64,000 nucleotides of DNA from the NCBI RefSeq assembly GCF_015665295.1, contig NZ_JADFAJ010000001.1, forward strand, positions 186,001-250,000, in the 5' to 3' direction. Source of the DNA: Maricaulis sp. (lineage in GTDB: Bacteria; Pseudomonadota; Alphaproteobacteria; Caulobacterales; Maricaulaceae). Shown here in pieces: positions 8,508 to 16,502 of this stretch (positions are counted from its first letter, which is position 1; every line of letters begins with the position of its first letter). A program made the position numbers and the translations under genes. The notes beneath the pieces are model-generated. The model searched no databases. It saw nothing but the letters and a program-made list of their open reading frames with translations, and had not been told where the DNA came from.

Positions 8508-9086
8508 ATGATGACCCCGTTTCTCACCAGCCTTCTGCTCGCGACGACCGCCCAGGACGCGGCTGTCGCGGACGTGCAGATTGCGCCGCAGACGGAATTC
8601 CAGACACCGGAAGTCCGGCTTGCCGAACGGCTCGACGCGCTTGCGGGGGCCGGCCCGCGCGAAGCGCCGCCGCTGATTGATGAAATCCACGCCCTTTGGG
8701 CCCACTCCGGCAGTGCGACCATCGCCCTGCTGATGGACCGCGGGCGCGCGGCCGAACAGGCCGACAATGCCGATATTGCCGCGCGCATGTATGACCACGT
8801 CACCCAGCTCGATCCCGGTTTCGCCGAAGGCTGGCTTGCGGCCGGACGCATGGCGGCCCAGGCCGAGGACTGGGCCTATGCGCTGGAGTCCCTGAATACG
8901 GCGCTGACGCTCGAACCGCGTCGTTACGATGCCTATCTGACAATTGCACGCCTGTTGGAACGCGCCAACGAGGTCGAGGCCGCGCTGGAAGCCTATAATG
9001 ACGCGCTGGCGATCTATCCGGCCCATGAAGCCGCGACCGAAGCGCGTGACCGCCTGCTCGCCCTGCAGGCCGGACGGGCCCTCTAG
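8508..9086 (+). CDS. Tetratricopeptide repeat protein
   Basis: A protein of 192 aa (or 191, as a second ATG follows at once at 8511). The N terminus MMTPFLTSLLLATTAQDAAVAD is a weak signal peptide. Residues 85-190 form about three TPR units with the usual A/G, Y and A/P spacing (AARMYDHVTQLDPGFAEGWLAAGRMA, then YALESLNTALTLEPRRYDAYLTIA, then AALEAYNDALAIYPAHEAA). TPRs act as protein-binding scaffolds; the partner is unknown. It ends 3 bp before the hydrolase gene, so the two likely share a transcript. Confidence 0.75.
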   Translation: MMTPFLTSLLLATTAQDAAVADVQIAPQTEFQTPEVRLAERLDALAGAGPREAPPLIDEIHALWAHSGSATIALLMDRGRAAEQADNADIAARMYDHVTQLDPGFAEGWLAAGRMAAQAEDWAYALESLNTALTLEPRRYDAYLTIARLLERANEVEAALEAYNDALAIYPAHEAATEARDRLLALQAGRAL

Positions 9087-9089
9087 CCG

Positions 9090-10079
9090 GTGGCTCTGGT
9101 CGGCCCGGTCCTGATCTCCGGCGCGCTGTTGCTCGTCCTGGCAGGCCTTGCCCTGTGGGCGGCCCGCCGCGCCGTCACCCGCATCGAAACCCGGTTTCCG
9201 CCAGCCGCCAACTTCGTGACCGTCGCCGGCACAAGATTGCACCTGCGCCAGACCGGACCACGTGATCAGCCGGCCATTCTTGTGCTGCATGGCGCCGCGT
9301 CGAACCTGGAAGAACCCTATCTCGCCCTCGCTGACAGTCTCTCCGGCCAGCACGTGATCTGGCTCGACCGGCCCGGTCTCGGCTGGAGCGAACGGCCGGA
9401 TGGCGACTGGGACCCGCAACGCGAGGCGGCGCTGATCGCCGCACTGCTGGACGAGCTCGATTGTGATCGCGTGACGGTGGTTGGGCATTCCTGGGGTGGC
9501 GCGATCGCCATGCGCCTCGCCATGGATCATCCGGGATGTGTTGACTCGGTGGTGCTGGTCGCGCCGGCCCTGTCAGCCTGGATCGGCGATGCCGCCTGGT
9601 TCAATGCAGCCAGCTTCTGGCCGGTCCTGGGCCCGCTGATCACGCATCTCATCGTGCCGCTGACCGGTGAAGCCCAGGCCCGAAAAGGCGTGGTCAACGC
9701 CTTCCACCCGGAACCCGTTCCGGAGCAATATCTCGATCGCTCGGCCCTGCCACTCCTGCTCCGCCCGGGCACCTGGCGGGCCAACTCGACAGACATGATG
9801 AAAGTCAATTTCCACCTGGAAGCCCAGGAGGATCGCTATGAGGATATCGAGCAGCCGACCGAAATACTGGTCGCGCGCGCCGACACCGTCCTGTGGTCGC
9901 AGCGGCATGGCGGCATGGTCGCCGAGCGCATGCAGCGGGCCCGGCTGAGCTGGGTGTCCGGAGCCGGTCACAACCTGCATCACCACCATCCCGACCTTGT
10001 CGCCAAAGCCGTGGCCCGGGTGCGCCGGCGCGCCGGCGAAGCGACGCGAAAAGCCGCGATGACTGGCCCAGCCGCTTGA
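9090..10079 (+). CDS. Alpha/beta hydrolase
   Basis: A 329-residue serine hydrolase with one N-terminal membrane helix (VLISGALLLVLAGLALWAARR). The oxyanion strand LVLHGAASN (65-72) and nucleophile elbow VGHSWGG put the catalytic Ser at 134; a candidate acid is in ARADTVLW (about 270) and the His in GAGHNLHHHHPD (about 297). The last motif contains an unusual run of four His. The start is a GTG at 9090, three bases after the TPR gene stop. Membrane-anchored, probably with the catalytic domain facing the periplasm or cytoplasmic surface; substrate cannot be told from sequence. Confidence 0.82.
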   Translation: MALVGPVLISGALLLVLAGLALWAARRAVTRIETRFPPAANFVTVAGTRLHLRQTGPRDQPAILVLHGAASNLEEPYLALADSLSGQHVIWLDRPGLGWSERPDGDWDPQREAALIAALLDELDCDRVTVVGHSWGGAIAMRLAMDHPGCVDSVVLVAPALSAWIGDAAWFNAASFWPVLGPLITHLIVPLTGEAQARKGVVNAFHPEPVPEQYLDRSALPLLLRPGTWRANSTDMMKVNFHLEAQEDRYEDIEQPTEILVARADTVLWSQRHGGMVAERMQRARLSWVSGAGHNLHHHHPDLVAKAVARVRRRAGEATRKAAMTGPAA

Positions 10080-10134
10080 GGCTGACGAGGGCTGCAACTA
10101 GTCTCCCGCTCCGTCCACCTGAAAGGCTTCCCCC

Positions 10135-10419
10135 ATGGCATTCACCGATCCCGCGAACGAAACCCACAAAGACGAATCCGACGCCATCGGCGCCGCCGCG
10201 CGCGAGCAGCTGAAAGCCTTTGTGGCGCGGATCGAACGCCTCGAGGAAGACAAGGCCAATGTCATGGCCGACATGAAGGAAGTCTATGCCGAGGCGAAGT
10301 CCTCCGGTTATGACACCAAGATCCTCCGCAAGGTCATTGCGCTGCGCAAGATCGACCGCCATGAGCGCCAGGAGACCGAAGCGCTGCTGGAATTGTATCT
10401 CGGCGCTGTCGAGGGCTAG
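10135..10419 (+). CDS. gapR: GapR, nucleoid-associated protein (DUF2312/UPF0335)
   Basis: A 94-residue protein with the hallmark GapR segments: [38 protein letters not shown] (about 22-58) and [14 protein letters not shown] (62-75). GapR in Caulobacter is a homotetrameric ring that encircles overtwisted DNA ahead of polymerases and stimulates topoisomerases, and is needed for normal chromosome replication and cell division. Length and motifs match the family in full. It lies alone between the hydrolase and a short basic hypothetical, with its own upstream gap of 55 bp. Confidence 0.94.
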   Translation: MAFTDPANETHKDESDAIGAAAREQLKAFVARIERLEEDKANVMADMKEVYAEAKSSGYDTKILRKVIALRKIDRHERQETEALLELYLGAVEG

Positions 10420-10446
10420 ACTGGCGGCCTTCTCGGGGAGGCCCGC

Positions 10447-10923
10447 TTGGTTCGCAAGATCGACGAAAAAAAGACACGGCGCGCCTTGCGACGGCTCGAA
10501 CGGGCCCGCAAGGCGGCGGCGGATTCCAGCGAAGACAAGCCGGAACTCTCGGAATGGGAAGGCGAATTCCTCGGCTCGCTCGAAGAGCGGCTGGAAAAAT
10601 TCGGCTCCGCCTTCAATGATCCCGACAAGGGCAATACCGAAGAGGCCCTGTCGGCCCGTCAGGCCCTGAAACTCCGCGAGATCGAGAAAAAGGCCAAGGG
10701 CAAGGCCCGCAAGCCGATGTCTCGCGGCACAGGATTCAGGCGAAAGTCCGGTAGCGGCACGCTGCCGCGCGGGCGTGATATTCACGATGATATCGACACG
10801 CCCCAGGAGCCGCCGGCGAGCGCCGCCCCCGAACCGCCAGAACCCACCGATACCGCGCCAGAAATCAGGCGTGCCGGCTTTCGCGTTATTCCCGGCGGTG
10901 GCGGCCGCGGCGGCGCTGATTAG
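10447..10923 (+). CDS. Hypothetical charged protein, probable TTG start
   Basis: I do not recognise this 158-residue protein. It starts at TTG 10447, supported by a strong GGGGAGG five bases upstream and by the absence of any better in-frame start. Residues 1-85 are rich in Lys, Arg and Glu and look helical (KKTRRALRRLERARKAAADS, EWEGEFLGSLEERLEKFGSAF), followed by a basic linker (KAKGKARKPMSRGTGFRRK) and a Pro/Glu-rich tail ending in Gly/Arg. No membrane segment or signal peptide. It sits 27 bp after gapR and may be co-transcribed; a nucleic-acid-associated role is only a guess from the charge. Confidence 0.62.
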   Translation: MVRKIDEKKTRRALRRLERARKAAADSSEDKPELSEWEGEFLGSLEERLEKFGSAFNDPDKGNTEEALSARQALKLREIEKKAKGKARKPMSRGTGFRRKSGSGTLPRGRDIHDDIDTPQEPPASAAPEPPEPTDTAPEIRRAGFRVIPGGGGRGGAD

Positions 10924-11002
10924 CACTTCATTCAGGGTTAACCCGACTTCCACGCGCACGGGGTCGGGGGCCCGGCTATCCTGACGACTGGTCGTAAACA
11001 GG

Positions 11003-11446
11003 ATGGATGCGATGTTTCAGGATGTAGATGCTTTCGATCATCACGAGCAGTCATTGTTCATTGCGCTCGACCTGGCGGTTGCTGACGGTCTCTCGAGTGA
11101 GAGCGGTCGCGCCGCGTTCAGTGAGGCCATGACCGCGTTGGACAAGCTGGTCGATGAGCGCGAAACCCACCTATATTCACCGCTCGCGGCCGACCCGCTC
11201 ACCCGCGACTATATTTCCCGCCTTGATGGCCAGATTCATGGCCTGTCGAGCCGGATTGATATCCTGCGCATGCATATCGAGCTGGGCCTGATGGCCGAAA
11301 GCAACGACCGCTCGCCACTCGACGCCTCGCTCTTGCGGCTGGTGCGCCAGCTGCGCGCCCGTTTCCGTCGCGAAGCCGCGTTGATACCGGTCTATGCCGG
11401 CTGGCTTGACCGGACGGCCAATCAGGCGGCGGCTGTCGCAGTTTGA
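11003..11446 (+). CDS. Hypothetical helical protein, possibly hemerythrin-like
   Basis: A 147-residue, all-helical looking protein that I cannot place in a family with certainty. His residues occur in DAFDHHEQSLF (10-20) and DERETHLYSPLAADP (about 51-65), and the second resembles the HxxxE type helices of hemerythrin-like proteins. A full set of iron ligands cannot be assigned: there is one more His in QIHGLSSRIDILRMHIE. The C-terminal third has regularly spaced Arg (RLVRQLRARFRREAALIP). Upstream 10924-11002 contains a GGTTAACC palindrome. Monocistronic by spacing. Confidence 0.6.
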   Translation: MDAMFQDVDAFDHHEQSLFIALDLAVADGLSSESGRAAFSEAMTALDKLVDERETHLYSPLAADPLTRDYISRLDGQIHGLSSRIDILRMHIELGLMAESNDRSPLDASLLRLVRQLRARFRREAALIPVYAGWLDRTANQAAAVAV

Positions 11447-11519
11447 TGTTTCAGGGCCGGGACTTGACCCGGCCCCCATCGTCACGCACCTGATCGGGCC
11501 TCGATAGCGGAGGCCCGAC

Positions 11520-11987
11520 ATGACCCCTTCCCAAACCGCATACTGGCAGGACTTCTGCGACGCGACCGGCCACGACCGGGCACCGGAAGACGTGTTCGCC
11601 TTCGGCGACAGTCCTGAACTCGCCGATGAATTGCTGGCCCTTGTCCTGATTGACCGAAAGAAGGCGACCGCCTCGCATAGCCGCTGGTATGGCCCCGGCA
11701 AGGATCCCCTGCCCAAACCCGGCGATCTGGCGCTTGTGCTCGACGGTCGCGGCGAGCCGGCCTGTATCATCCAGGCAAGCCGGGTCGACATCCACCCGGT
11801 CCGTGACACGACCGAGGAATTTGCCTGGGTCGAGGGCGAGGGTGACCGCAGCCTGGCCTGGTGGATGGACGCCCATATTGACTATTTCACCCGCGAAGCC
11901 GCAAGCGAGGGCTACGTCTTCGACGTCAGCCAGGACGCTGTCTTCCACCGCTTTGACCGGGTCTGGCCGCTGCCTGTCGCCGGCTGA
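11520..11987 (+). CDS. ASCH domain protein
   Basis: A 155-residue ASCH-superfamily protein (PUA-like fold thought to bind RNA or hydrolyse modified nucleosides). The family features are ALVLIDRKKATAS near residue 39-51 (the ASCH K-x-x-T motif), PKPGDLALVLDGRGEPACIIQASRVDI (62-90) and the acidic EEFAWVEGEGDRSLAWWMDAHIDYFTRE (102-129). This matches the longer ASCH group whose members include enzymes acting on N4-acetylcytidine, but activity is not established by sequence. Transcribed alone, converging on the sigma-54 activator gene. Confidence 0.8.
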   Translation: MTPSQTAYWQDFCDATGHDRAPEDVFAFGDSPELADELLALVLIDRKKATASHSRWYGPGKDPLPKPGDLALVLDGRGEPACIIQASRVDIHPVRDTTEEFAWVEGEGDRSLAWWMDAHIDYFTREAASEGYVFDVSQDAVFHRFDRVWPLPVAG

Positions 11988-12022
11988 TCACCGGCGGACG
12001 CCTCACCTCACCGCACAATGAA

Positions 12023-12056
12023 AACGGGCCGGCGCGCATGGCAGCGCCGGCCCGTT
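12023..12056. terminator. Bidirectional terminator hairpin
   Basis: A perfect 13-bp inverted repeat (AACGGGCCGGCGC / GCGCCGGCCCGTT) with an 8-nt loop lies between the convergent ASCH and sigma-54 activator genes. A second GC-rich hairpin (CCTCC...GGAGG) follows at about 12080-12102 and is better placed for the leftward gene. Confidence 0.65.
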
Positions 12057-12114
12057 CCGTCCCCCGCCCCGAGGGGCAGGCCTCCTCCCGTGGCGGGGAG
12101 GCGTTTTCCTGTGA

Positions 12115-13581
12115 TCAGCCGGCGGCGCGCACGCCGTCGACATCCAGCTCGTACTCGCGCACCTTGCGGTAGAGCGTCGAACGTCCGACACCGAGGCGGC
12201 GAGCGACTTCGCTCATCCGACCGGAATAGGTCTCGATCGCGAATTCGATCAGGTCACGCTCGATATCCTCGAGGGAGCGCAGATGCCCGCCCTCATCCAT
12301 GATCTCAACCGGACCCAGATCGCCCGCAACTGTGGTTTCGCCCGCCGCGAGTGATCCGGCCATGGCCGTCAGGGCACAGGTATCCGGCATCTCGCCGATC
12401 TTCGGCGTCAGACCCGAGATCTGCGGGAAGTCTTCCGGCTTGAGCTGATCATCATCCGACAGCACGACCGCGCGGAAGACCGCATTTTCCAGTTGGCGGA
12501 CATTGCCCGGCCAATCGAAGGCGGCAAGCAGGGCATGGGTTTCGGGCGCAGCATCCTGGACCGACTTGTTTTCCTGGGCGTTGAAACGCCCGATGAAATG
12601 GCGGACCAGGGCCGGAATGTCATCCTTGCGCGAGCGCAGTGACGGCACTTCGATCGGAAAGACATTGAGGCGGTAGAACAGGTCTTCGCGGAAGGCACCG
12701 CAGGCCACCTGTTCGGCGAGATCGCGATTGGTCGCCGAAATGATGCGGACATTGACCTTCACGGGGCGCTTGCCGCCGACCGGATCGACCTCGCCTTCCT
12801 GCAGGGCGCGCAGCAGCTTGACCTGCATGTCGAGCGGCAATTCGCCGATCTCGTCGAGGAAGAGCGTGCCGCCATCGGCTTCCTGGAACTTGCCCATATG
12901 CTTGCCGACGGCGCCGGTGAAGGCGCCTTTCTCGTGGCCGAACAGGGTCGATTCAACGAGGTTTTCCGGGATCGCGCCGCAGTTGACCGCGACAAAGGGG
13001 CCGCCGGCGCGTTTGGATGCGGCCATGATCGACCCGGCGACCAGCTCCTTGCCGACGCCGCTTTCGCCCGTGATCAGGATCGGAATGTCGGACTGCGCCG
13101 CACGCTCACCCAAGCGCACGACCTGGCGCATGGTCGGCGCCCCGGCAATCATGTCGGAAAAGCCCAGCGTGCCCTCGGCCTTGCGGCTAAGGCGCTTGAC
13201 CTCGCCGGACAGGTTCTGGACGCGCAGCGCGTTGCGGATCGACACCGTGATACGCTCCGGGCTGGCCGGCTTCACGAAGAAGTCCACCGCTCCGGCCCGC
13301 ATGGCCGCCACAACGGTCTCGATACCCCCACTTGCAGTCAGTACGATGACGGGCAGATCCGGCTGTTTGCGCTTGAGCGCCTCCAGCGTCTCCATCCCGT
13401 CCATGCCCGGCATGATCAGGTCGAGCAGCATGACATCAATCCCCGGAGATGCCACGCGATCGAGGGCCGCCTCACCGCTCTCCACGGTCTCGGCCCGGTA
13501 GCCCTGCTTCTCGATCACCGCCTGAAGGAGGCGGCGCTGTGTCGGATCGTCATCGACGATCAGAACTGATTTCACCATCAC
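12115..13581 (-). CDS. NtrC-family sigma-54-dependent response regulator
   Basis: A 488-residue transcription activator with three domains. The receiver (1-120) has Asp10-12 and phospho-acceptor Asp54 in [12 protein letters not shown]. The AAA+ domain (about 143-380) has Walker A GESGVGKE at 172-179, the sigma-54-contacting GAFTGA loop at 219-224 and Walker B LFLDE at 240-244. The C-terminal Fis-type helix-turn-helix is near 445-483 ([18 protein letters not shown]). No histidine kinase is adjacent, so it is an orphan regulator; Caulobacter TacA has the same architecture, but I cannot assign orthology. The divergent CPBP gene carries a sigma-54 promoter and is a likely target. Two ATGs in tandem make the start uncertain by one codon. 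Confidence 0.93.
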   Translation of the reverse strand: MMVKSVLIVDDDPTQRRLLQAVIEKQGYRAETVESGEAALDRVASPGIDVMLLDLIMPGMDGMETLEALKRKQPDLPVIVLTASGGIETVVAAMRAGAVDFFVKPASPERITVSIRNALRVQNLSGEVKRLSRKAEGTLGFSDMIAGAPTMRQVVRLGERAAQSDIPILITGESGVGKELVAGSIMAASKRAGGPFVAVNCGAIPENLVESTLFGHEKGAFTGAVGKHMGKFQEADGGTLFLDEIGELPLDMQVKLLRALQEGEVDPVGGKRPVKVNVRIISATNRDLAEQVACGAFREDLFYRLNVFPIEVPSLRSRKDDIPALVRHFIGRFNAQENKSVQDAAPETHALLAAFDWPGNVRQLENAVFRAVVLSDDDQLKPEDFPQISGLTPKIGEMPDTCALTAMAGSLAAGETTVAGDLGPVEIMDEGGHLRSLEDIERDLIEFAIETYSGRMSEVARRLGVGRSTLYRKVREYELDVDGVRAAG

Positions 13582-13710
13582 CCACGCCTTTTCGGTCGCA
13601 TTGTTATTCCGCCGGACCTTTTGGCCTCACCACCCTTGCGGACGGGGCGTCTATGCGAACCGTTATGGGACACTTGTCTAAATTTGACGTTTAAGAGGCG
13701 GCAACGAGCG

Positions 13711-13740
13711 GTTAAGCATAAGCATCAAGACCCGCTTAAC
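13711..13740. promoter_or_regulatory. Inverted repeat, candidate activator-binding site
   Basis: GTTAAGC at 13711-13717 and its complement GCTTAAC at 13734-13740 are separated by 16 bp, placing the half-site centres 23 bp apart, about two helical turns. They lie immediately upstream of the sigma-54 promoter and may be an upstream activator sequence for the divergent NtrC-type regulator. The closeness to the promoter (3 bp) is less than usual for such sites. Confidence 0.35.
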
Positions 13741-13743
13741 GAC

Positions 13744-13759
13744 TGGCACGGAAGTGGCA
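13744..13759 (+). promoter_or_regulatory. Sigma-54 (-24/-12) promoter of the CPBP protease gene
   Basis: TGGCACGGAAGTGGCA matches the consensus TGGCACG-N4-TTGCW at every specified position except one T to G change, and keeps the invariant GG and GC with correct 10-bp spacing. The predicted start of transcription (about 12 bp after the GC) is near 13769, only about 3 bases ahead of the ATG at 13772. A sigma-54 activator gene is the divergent neighbour. Confidence 0.65.
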
Positions 13760-13771
13760 TCCGCCCGAGAC

Positions 13772-14605
13772 ATGGCTTTTCCCCAGGACACACCCACCCG
13801 GTGGCCATTCGGCCGCCACGACGTCTTCGCCTCACTGGCGGAACCCTATCGCATGCGGGTTATCCATTCCCTGCCGGGCATGATTGTCTGGCCCGTGCTG
13901 ATGTTCGCCCTGATCATTGCGGCACAGTTGGCGACCCTGGCGGGCTGGGCGGCACTGGGTGGACCGGTGACCGGTCTGAGCGAAGGCAGCGCCGTCTTCC
14001 TGGGCAATATCATCGGCTATTCCGGTCTCGCCCTGGTCATGTGGGCGTGGATGAAACGCTATCAGGCGCATCGGCCTGTCTTCGCGGTCTTCCCCCTGCG
14101 CTTCACCGACATCCTGGCCGCCGCCCTGGTCATCATCTTCATGGTGCTGATCGCCAGCCCGCTGACACTCAGCTTCCACGAATTCGCGATGAGCAAGCCG
14201 GAGCTGACCCTGTCCGGCGGCGCCACGCGGGACGATCTGTCCAATGTGGATGATTTTGTCGGCGCCGGCGCCAGCCTCTGGCTGGTTATCGGCCTGACCC
14301 TGATCGCGGCCCCGATTGTCGAGGAAATCCTGTTCCGCGGCTGGATGCTGCCGATGATGATCGCCCGCGGCGTCCCGACCCTGTTCGCGATCATCATTTC
14401 TGCGCTGGCCTTCGGCCTTGTTCACATCACCCAGGGCCTGCTGGTGATGACCTCGACCTTCTTCCTTGCCCTCGCGCTGGGCGCGGCACGGGTCTGGACG
14501 GGTCGGCTGGCGGCCCCGATCCTTGGCCATGTCGCCAACAATGCATGGGCGGTATTCGCCATACCCTACCTGATCTCGCTTGCTCCGTCCGCGACCGGCA
14601 ATTGA
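13772..14605 (+). CDS. CPBP family intramembrane metalloprotease
   Basis: A 277-residue polytopic membrane protein of the CPBP/CAAX prenyl-protease-like (ABI) family. All conserved motifs are visible: EEILFRG (Glu184, Glu185, Arg189), FGLVH (His218) and GHVANNAW (His253, Asn257), spread over the hydrophobic C-terminal half. Around 6-7 hydrophobic segments are present (for example 38-60, 78-95, 112-130, 168-185, 203-218, 224-240). Substrates are unknown in most bacteria. I chose the ATG at 13772; an in-frame GTG at 13754 overlaps the sigma-54 promoter and would be untranscribed from it. It is divergent from the sigma-54 activator. Confidence 0.87.
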   Translation: MAFPQDTPTRWPFGRHDVFASLAEPYRMRVIHSLPGMIVWPVLMFALIIAAQLATLAGWAALGGPVTGLSEGSAVFLGNIIGYSGLALVMWAWMKRYQAHRPVFAVFPLRFTDILAAALVIIFMVLIASPLTLSFHEFAMSKPELTLSGGATRDDLSNVDDFVGAGASLWLVIGLTLIAAPIVEEILFRGWMLPMMIARGVPTLFAIIISALAFGLVHITQGLLVMTSTFFLALALGAARVWTGRLAAPILGHVANNAWAVFAIPYLISLAPSATGN

Positions 14606-14636
14606 CGACACCGCCCCCCGGGGCTAGCGCTAGACA

Positions 14637-15584
14637 ATGAGCCAAAAAGCCGCGACCTCCCCCCGCCCGCCAGCCCCGCTTGTCCAGTTCAATGGCGACC
14701 GTCCGCCGGCGCCGGACTGGTTTGCGACCGCCCTTGCTGTCCCGACCGAGCACGGCACGGTCGAGGTCGAGGGCGCCACCATCGCCTGGAAAGCCTGGGG
14801 CAGGCGCGGCGATAGCGGGCTCATCCTTGTGCACGGTGGCGTCGCCCACAAGGACTGGTGGGACAGCATCGCGCCCTTCCTGGCCGACACCCGCCGCGTC
14901 GTTGCGCTCGACCTGTCAGGCATGGGCGATAGCGACCACCGTGATCGGTACACGATGGAGACCTATGCGCTGGAAGTCCTCGCCGCCGGCGAGGCCGGCG
15001 GCGCGTTTGAGGCCGGCAAGCCCTTCCTGGTCGGTCACTCCTTTGGTGGCTTTGTCTCGCTCGCCACCGCCATGGAATACGGCGAACGTCTGAAGGGAAT
15101 CGCGGTCCTGGACAGCCCGATCCGGCCGAGCCAGGAGCAACGACGCTCCTCACCGCCCTCGCGCGGCGGCATGATCTACAACGCCTTCGACACCGCCCTC
15201 GCGCGGTTCCGCCTGCTTCCGGAGCAGGGCTGTGACAATGCCTTCCTGCTCGACCATATTGCGCGGCAATCGCTGAAACAGATCGAACGCCCCGACGGCT
15301 CGACCGGCTGGACCTGGAAGTTTGATCCCAAGCTCTGGGACAAGCTGGACTATGACCGTCCGCCGCCTGCCGATATCGCCGGCACGCTGAAAACCCGCAT
15401 CGCCCTGTTCCGGGGTGCCAACTCGCGCCTGGTAACAGACGAAATCTGGGACTTCATGCGCGAGACCTTCGGACCGGCCACCACCATGGTGTCGATCCCG
15501 CAGGCCGAACATCATCTCATTCTCGATCAGCCGATTGCGGTGGCTGCGGCGCTGGAAGTCCTGACCGGACCCGGCTGGGGCTGA
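14637..15584 (+). CDS. Alpha/beta hydrolase
   Basis: A 315-residue soluble hydrolase. The oxyanion segment LILVHGGVAHKDWW (62-75), nucleophile elbow VGHSFGG (Ser135) and a C-terminal His in PQAEHHLILDQP (about 297) form the expected triad with an acid in the strand before it. The overall pattern (LDLSGMGDSDHRDRYTMETYALEVLA) is that of epoxide hydrolase and haloalkane dehalogenase relatives, but no specific substrate can be read. It starts 31 bp after the protease gene on the same strand and might share its transcript. Confidence 0.83.
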   Translation: MSQKAATSPRPPAPLVQFNGDRPPAPDWFATALAVPTEHGTVEVEGATIAWKAWGRRGDSGLILVHGGVAHKDWWDSIAPFLADTRRVVALDLSGMGDSDHRDRYTMETYALEVLAAGEAGGAFEAGKPFLVGHSFGGFVSLATAMEYGERLKGIAVLDSPIRPSQEQRRSSPPSRGGMIYNAFDTALARFRLLPEQGCDNAFLLDHIARQSLKQIERPDGSTGWTWKFDPKLWDKLDYDRPPPADIAGTLKTRIALFRGANSRLVTDEIWDFMRETFGPATTMVSIPQAEHHLILDQPIAVAAALEVLTGPGWG

Positions 15585-15591
15585 GCGGAAC

Positions 15592-15849
15592 TCAGTGTTC
15601 GGGGTGGCGCCGGATTTCCTGCGCCACATCATCGGGCAGGCTGCCCGGGCGCGCCGCCGCGGCCTTGCGCAGGCCGGACACGATGCCGACCAGGATGACC
15701 AGCACCAGCCAGACGCCGCCAATCTTCAGCCCGATCGGCCAGAGATAGCCGAATTCGATCGCGCCGAAATTGAGATATTCCCGTCCCGCCATGGCGGCAA
15801 AGGCCAGAACCGCGAGGACACCGGACCAGAGGGCGAAGGGAATGCGCAT
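15592..15849 (-). CDS. Small membrane protein, hypothetical
   Basis: An 85-residue protein with two predicted membrane helices (FALWSGVLAVLAFAAMAG at 5-22 and WPIGLKIGGVWLVLVILVGIVSGL at 37-60), and a charged C-terminal tail (PDDVAQEIRRHPEH). I do not recognise a family. It ends 7 bp from the convergent hydrolase stop and lies downstream of the DesKR-like operon with a gap of 50 bp. Confidence 0.55.
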   Translation of the reverse strand: MRIPFALWSGVLAVLAFAAMAGREYLNFGAIEFGYLWPIGLKIGGVWLVLVILVGIVSGLRKAAAARPGSLPDDVAQEIRRHPEH

Positions 15850-15899
15850 GCGACGCTCCGAACTTGCTGCAGCGCAGCCAGTCTAGGGCAGCGATTTTA

Positions 15900-16502
15900 C
15901 TACAACCACCCCTTTTGTCGGGCCAGGCGTGCCGCTTCGATGCGATTTCCGGCGCCCAGCTTGCCGATGGCGCTGTGCAGGTAATTGCGGACCGTGCCGC
16001 GCGCGAGGCCCGAGGTTTCGGAGATGGCATGGCTGTCGAGCCCGGCCTCGGCCAGCCGCAGGAGACGACGCTCGGCATCGCTGAGCGGGTCTGCCTCATC
16101 CCAGGCACGGGCGGCAAGTTCGGGTGCAACGACGCGTTCGCCGGCCATGATCCGCCGGATCGCGCCAGCCAGGTCCGCCGACGGTCCGTCTTTCAGGATG
16201 AAACCGGCAACGCCGGCCTCCATGGCCCGCCGCAGATAGCCCGGCCGGTCGAACGTGGTGACAATCAACACGCGTGTTCTTGCCTGTTCACGGCGCAGCA
16301 GATCGGCCAGTTCCAGACCGGTCATGTCGGGCATTTCGATATCGGTGAGAACCAGATCGGGCGTCTCCCGGCGGATGAGCGTGTGGGCCTCGCGGCCATT
16401 GGCCGCCAGTCCGGCAATCTCGATATCGCTCTCCAGGCCGAGAAGCGTGGCCAGCGCATCGCGCAGCAGGGTCTGGTCCTCGGCGATCACGACCTTGATC
16501 AT
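15900..16502 (-). CDS. NarL/DesR-type response regulator
   Basis: A 200-residue two-domain regulator: receiver domain 1-120 with phospho-acceptor Asp54 (LVLTDIEMPDMTG) and Lys105 (FILKDG), followed by a LuxR/NarL helix-turn-helix (about 138-195; LSDAERRLLRLAEAGLDSHAISETSGLARGTVRNYL). The receiver and sequence style match DesR-like regulators. Its start overlaps the kinase stop by 4 bp (ATGA). A perfect-armed palindrome ATGACA-GG-TGTCAT upstream of the operon at 18267 is a candidate binding site. Confidence 0.9.
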   Translation of the reverse strand: MIKVVIAEDQTLLRDALATLLGLESDIEIAGLAANGREAHTLIRRETPDLVLTDIEMPDMTGLELADLLRREQARTRVLIVTTFDRPGYLRRAMEAGVAGFILKDGPSADLAGAIRRIMAGERVVAPELAARAWDEADPLSDAERRLLRLAEAGLDSHAISETSGLARGTVRNYLHSAIGKLGAGNRIEAARLARQKGWL

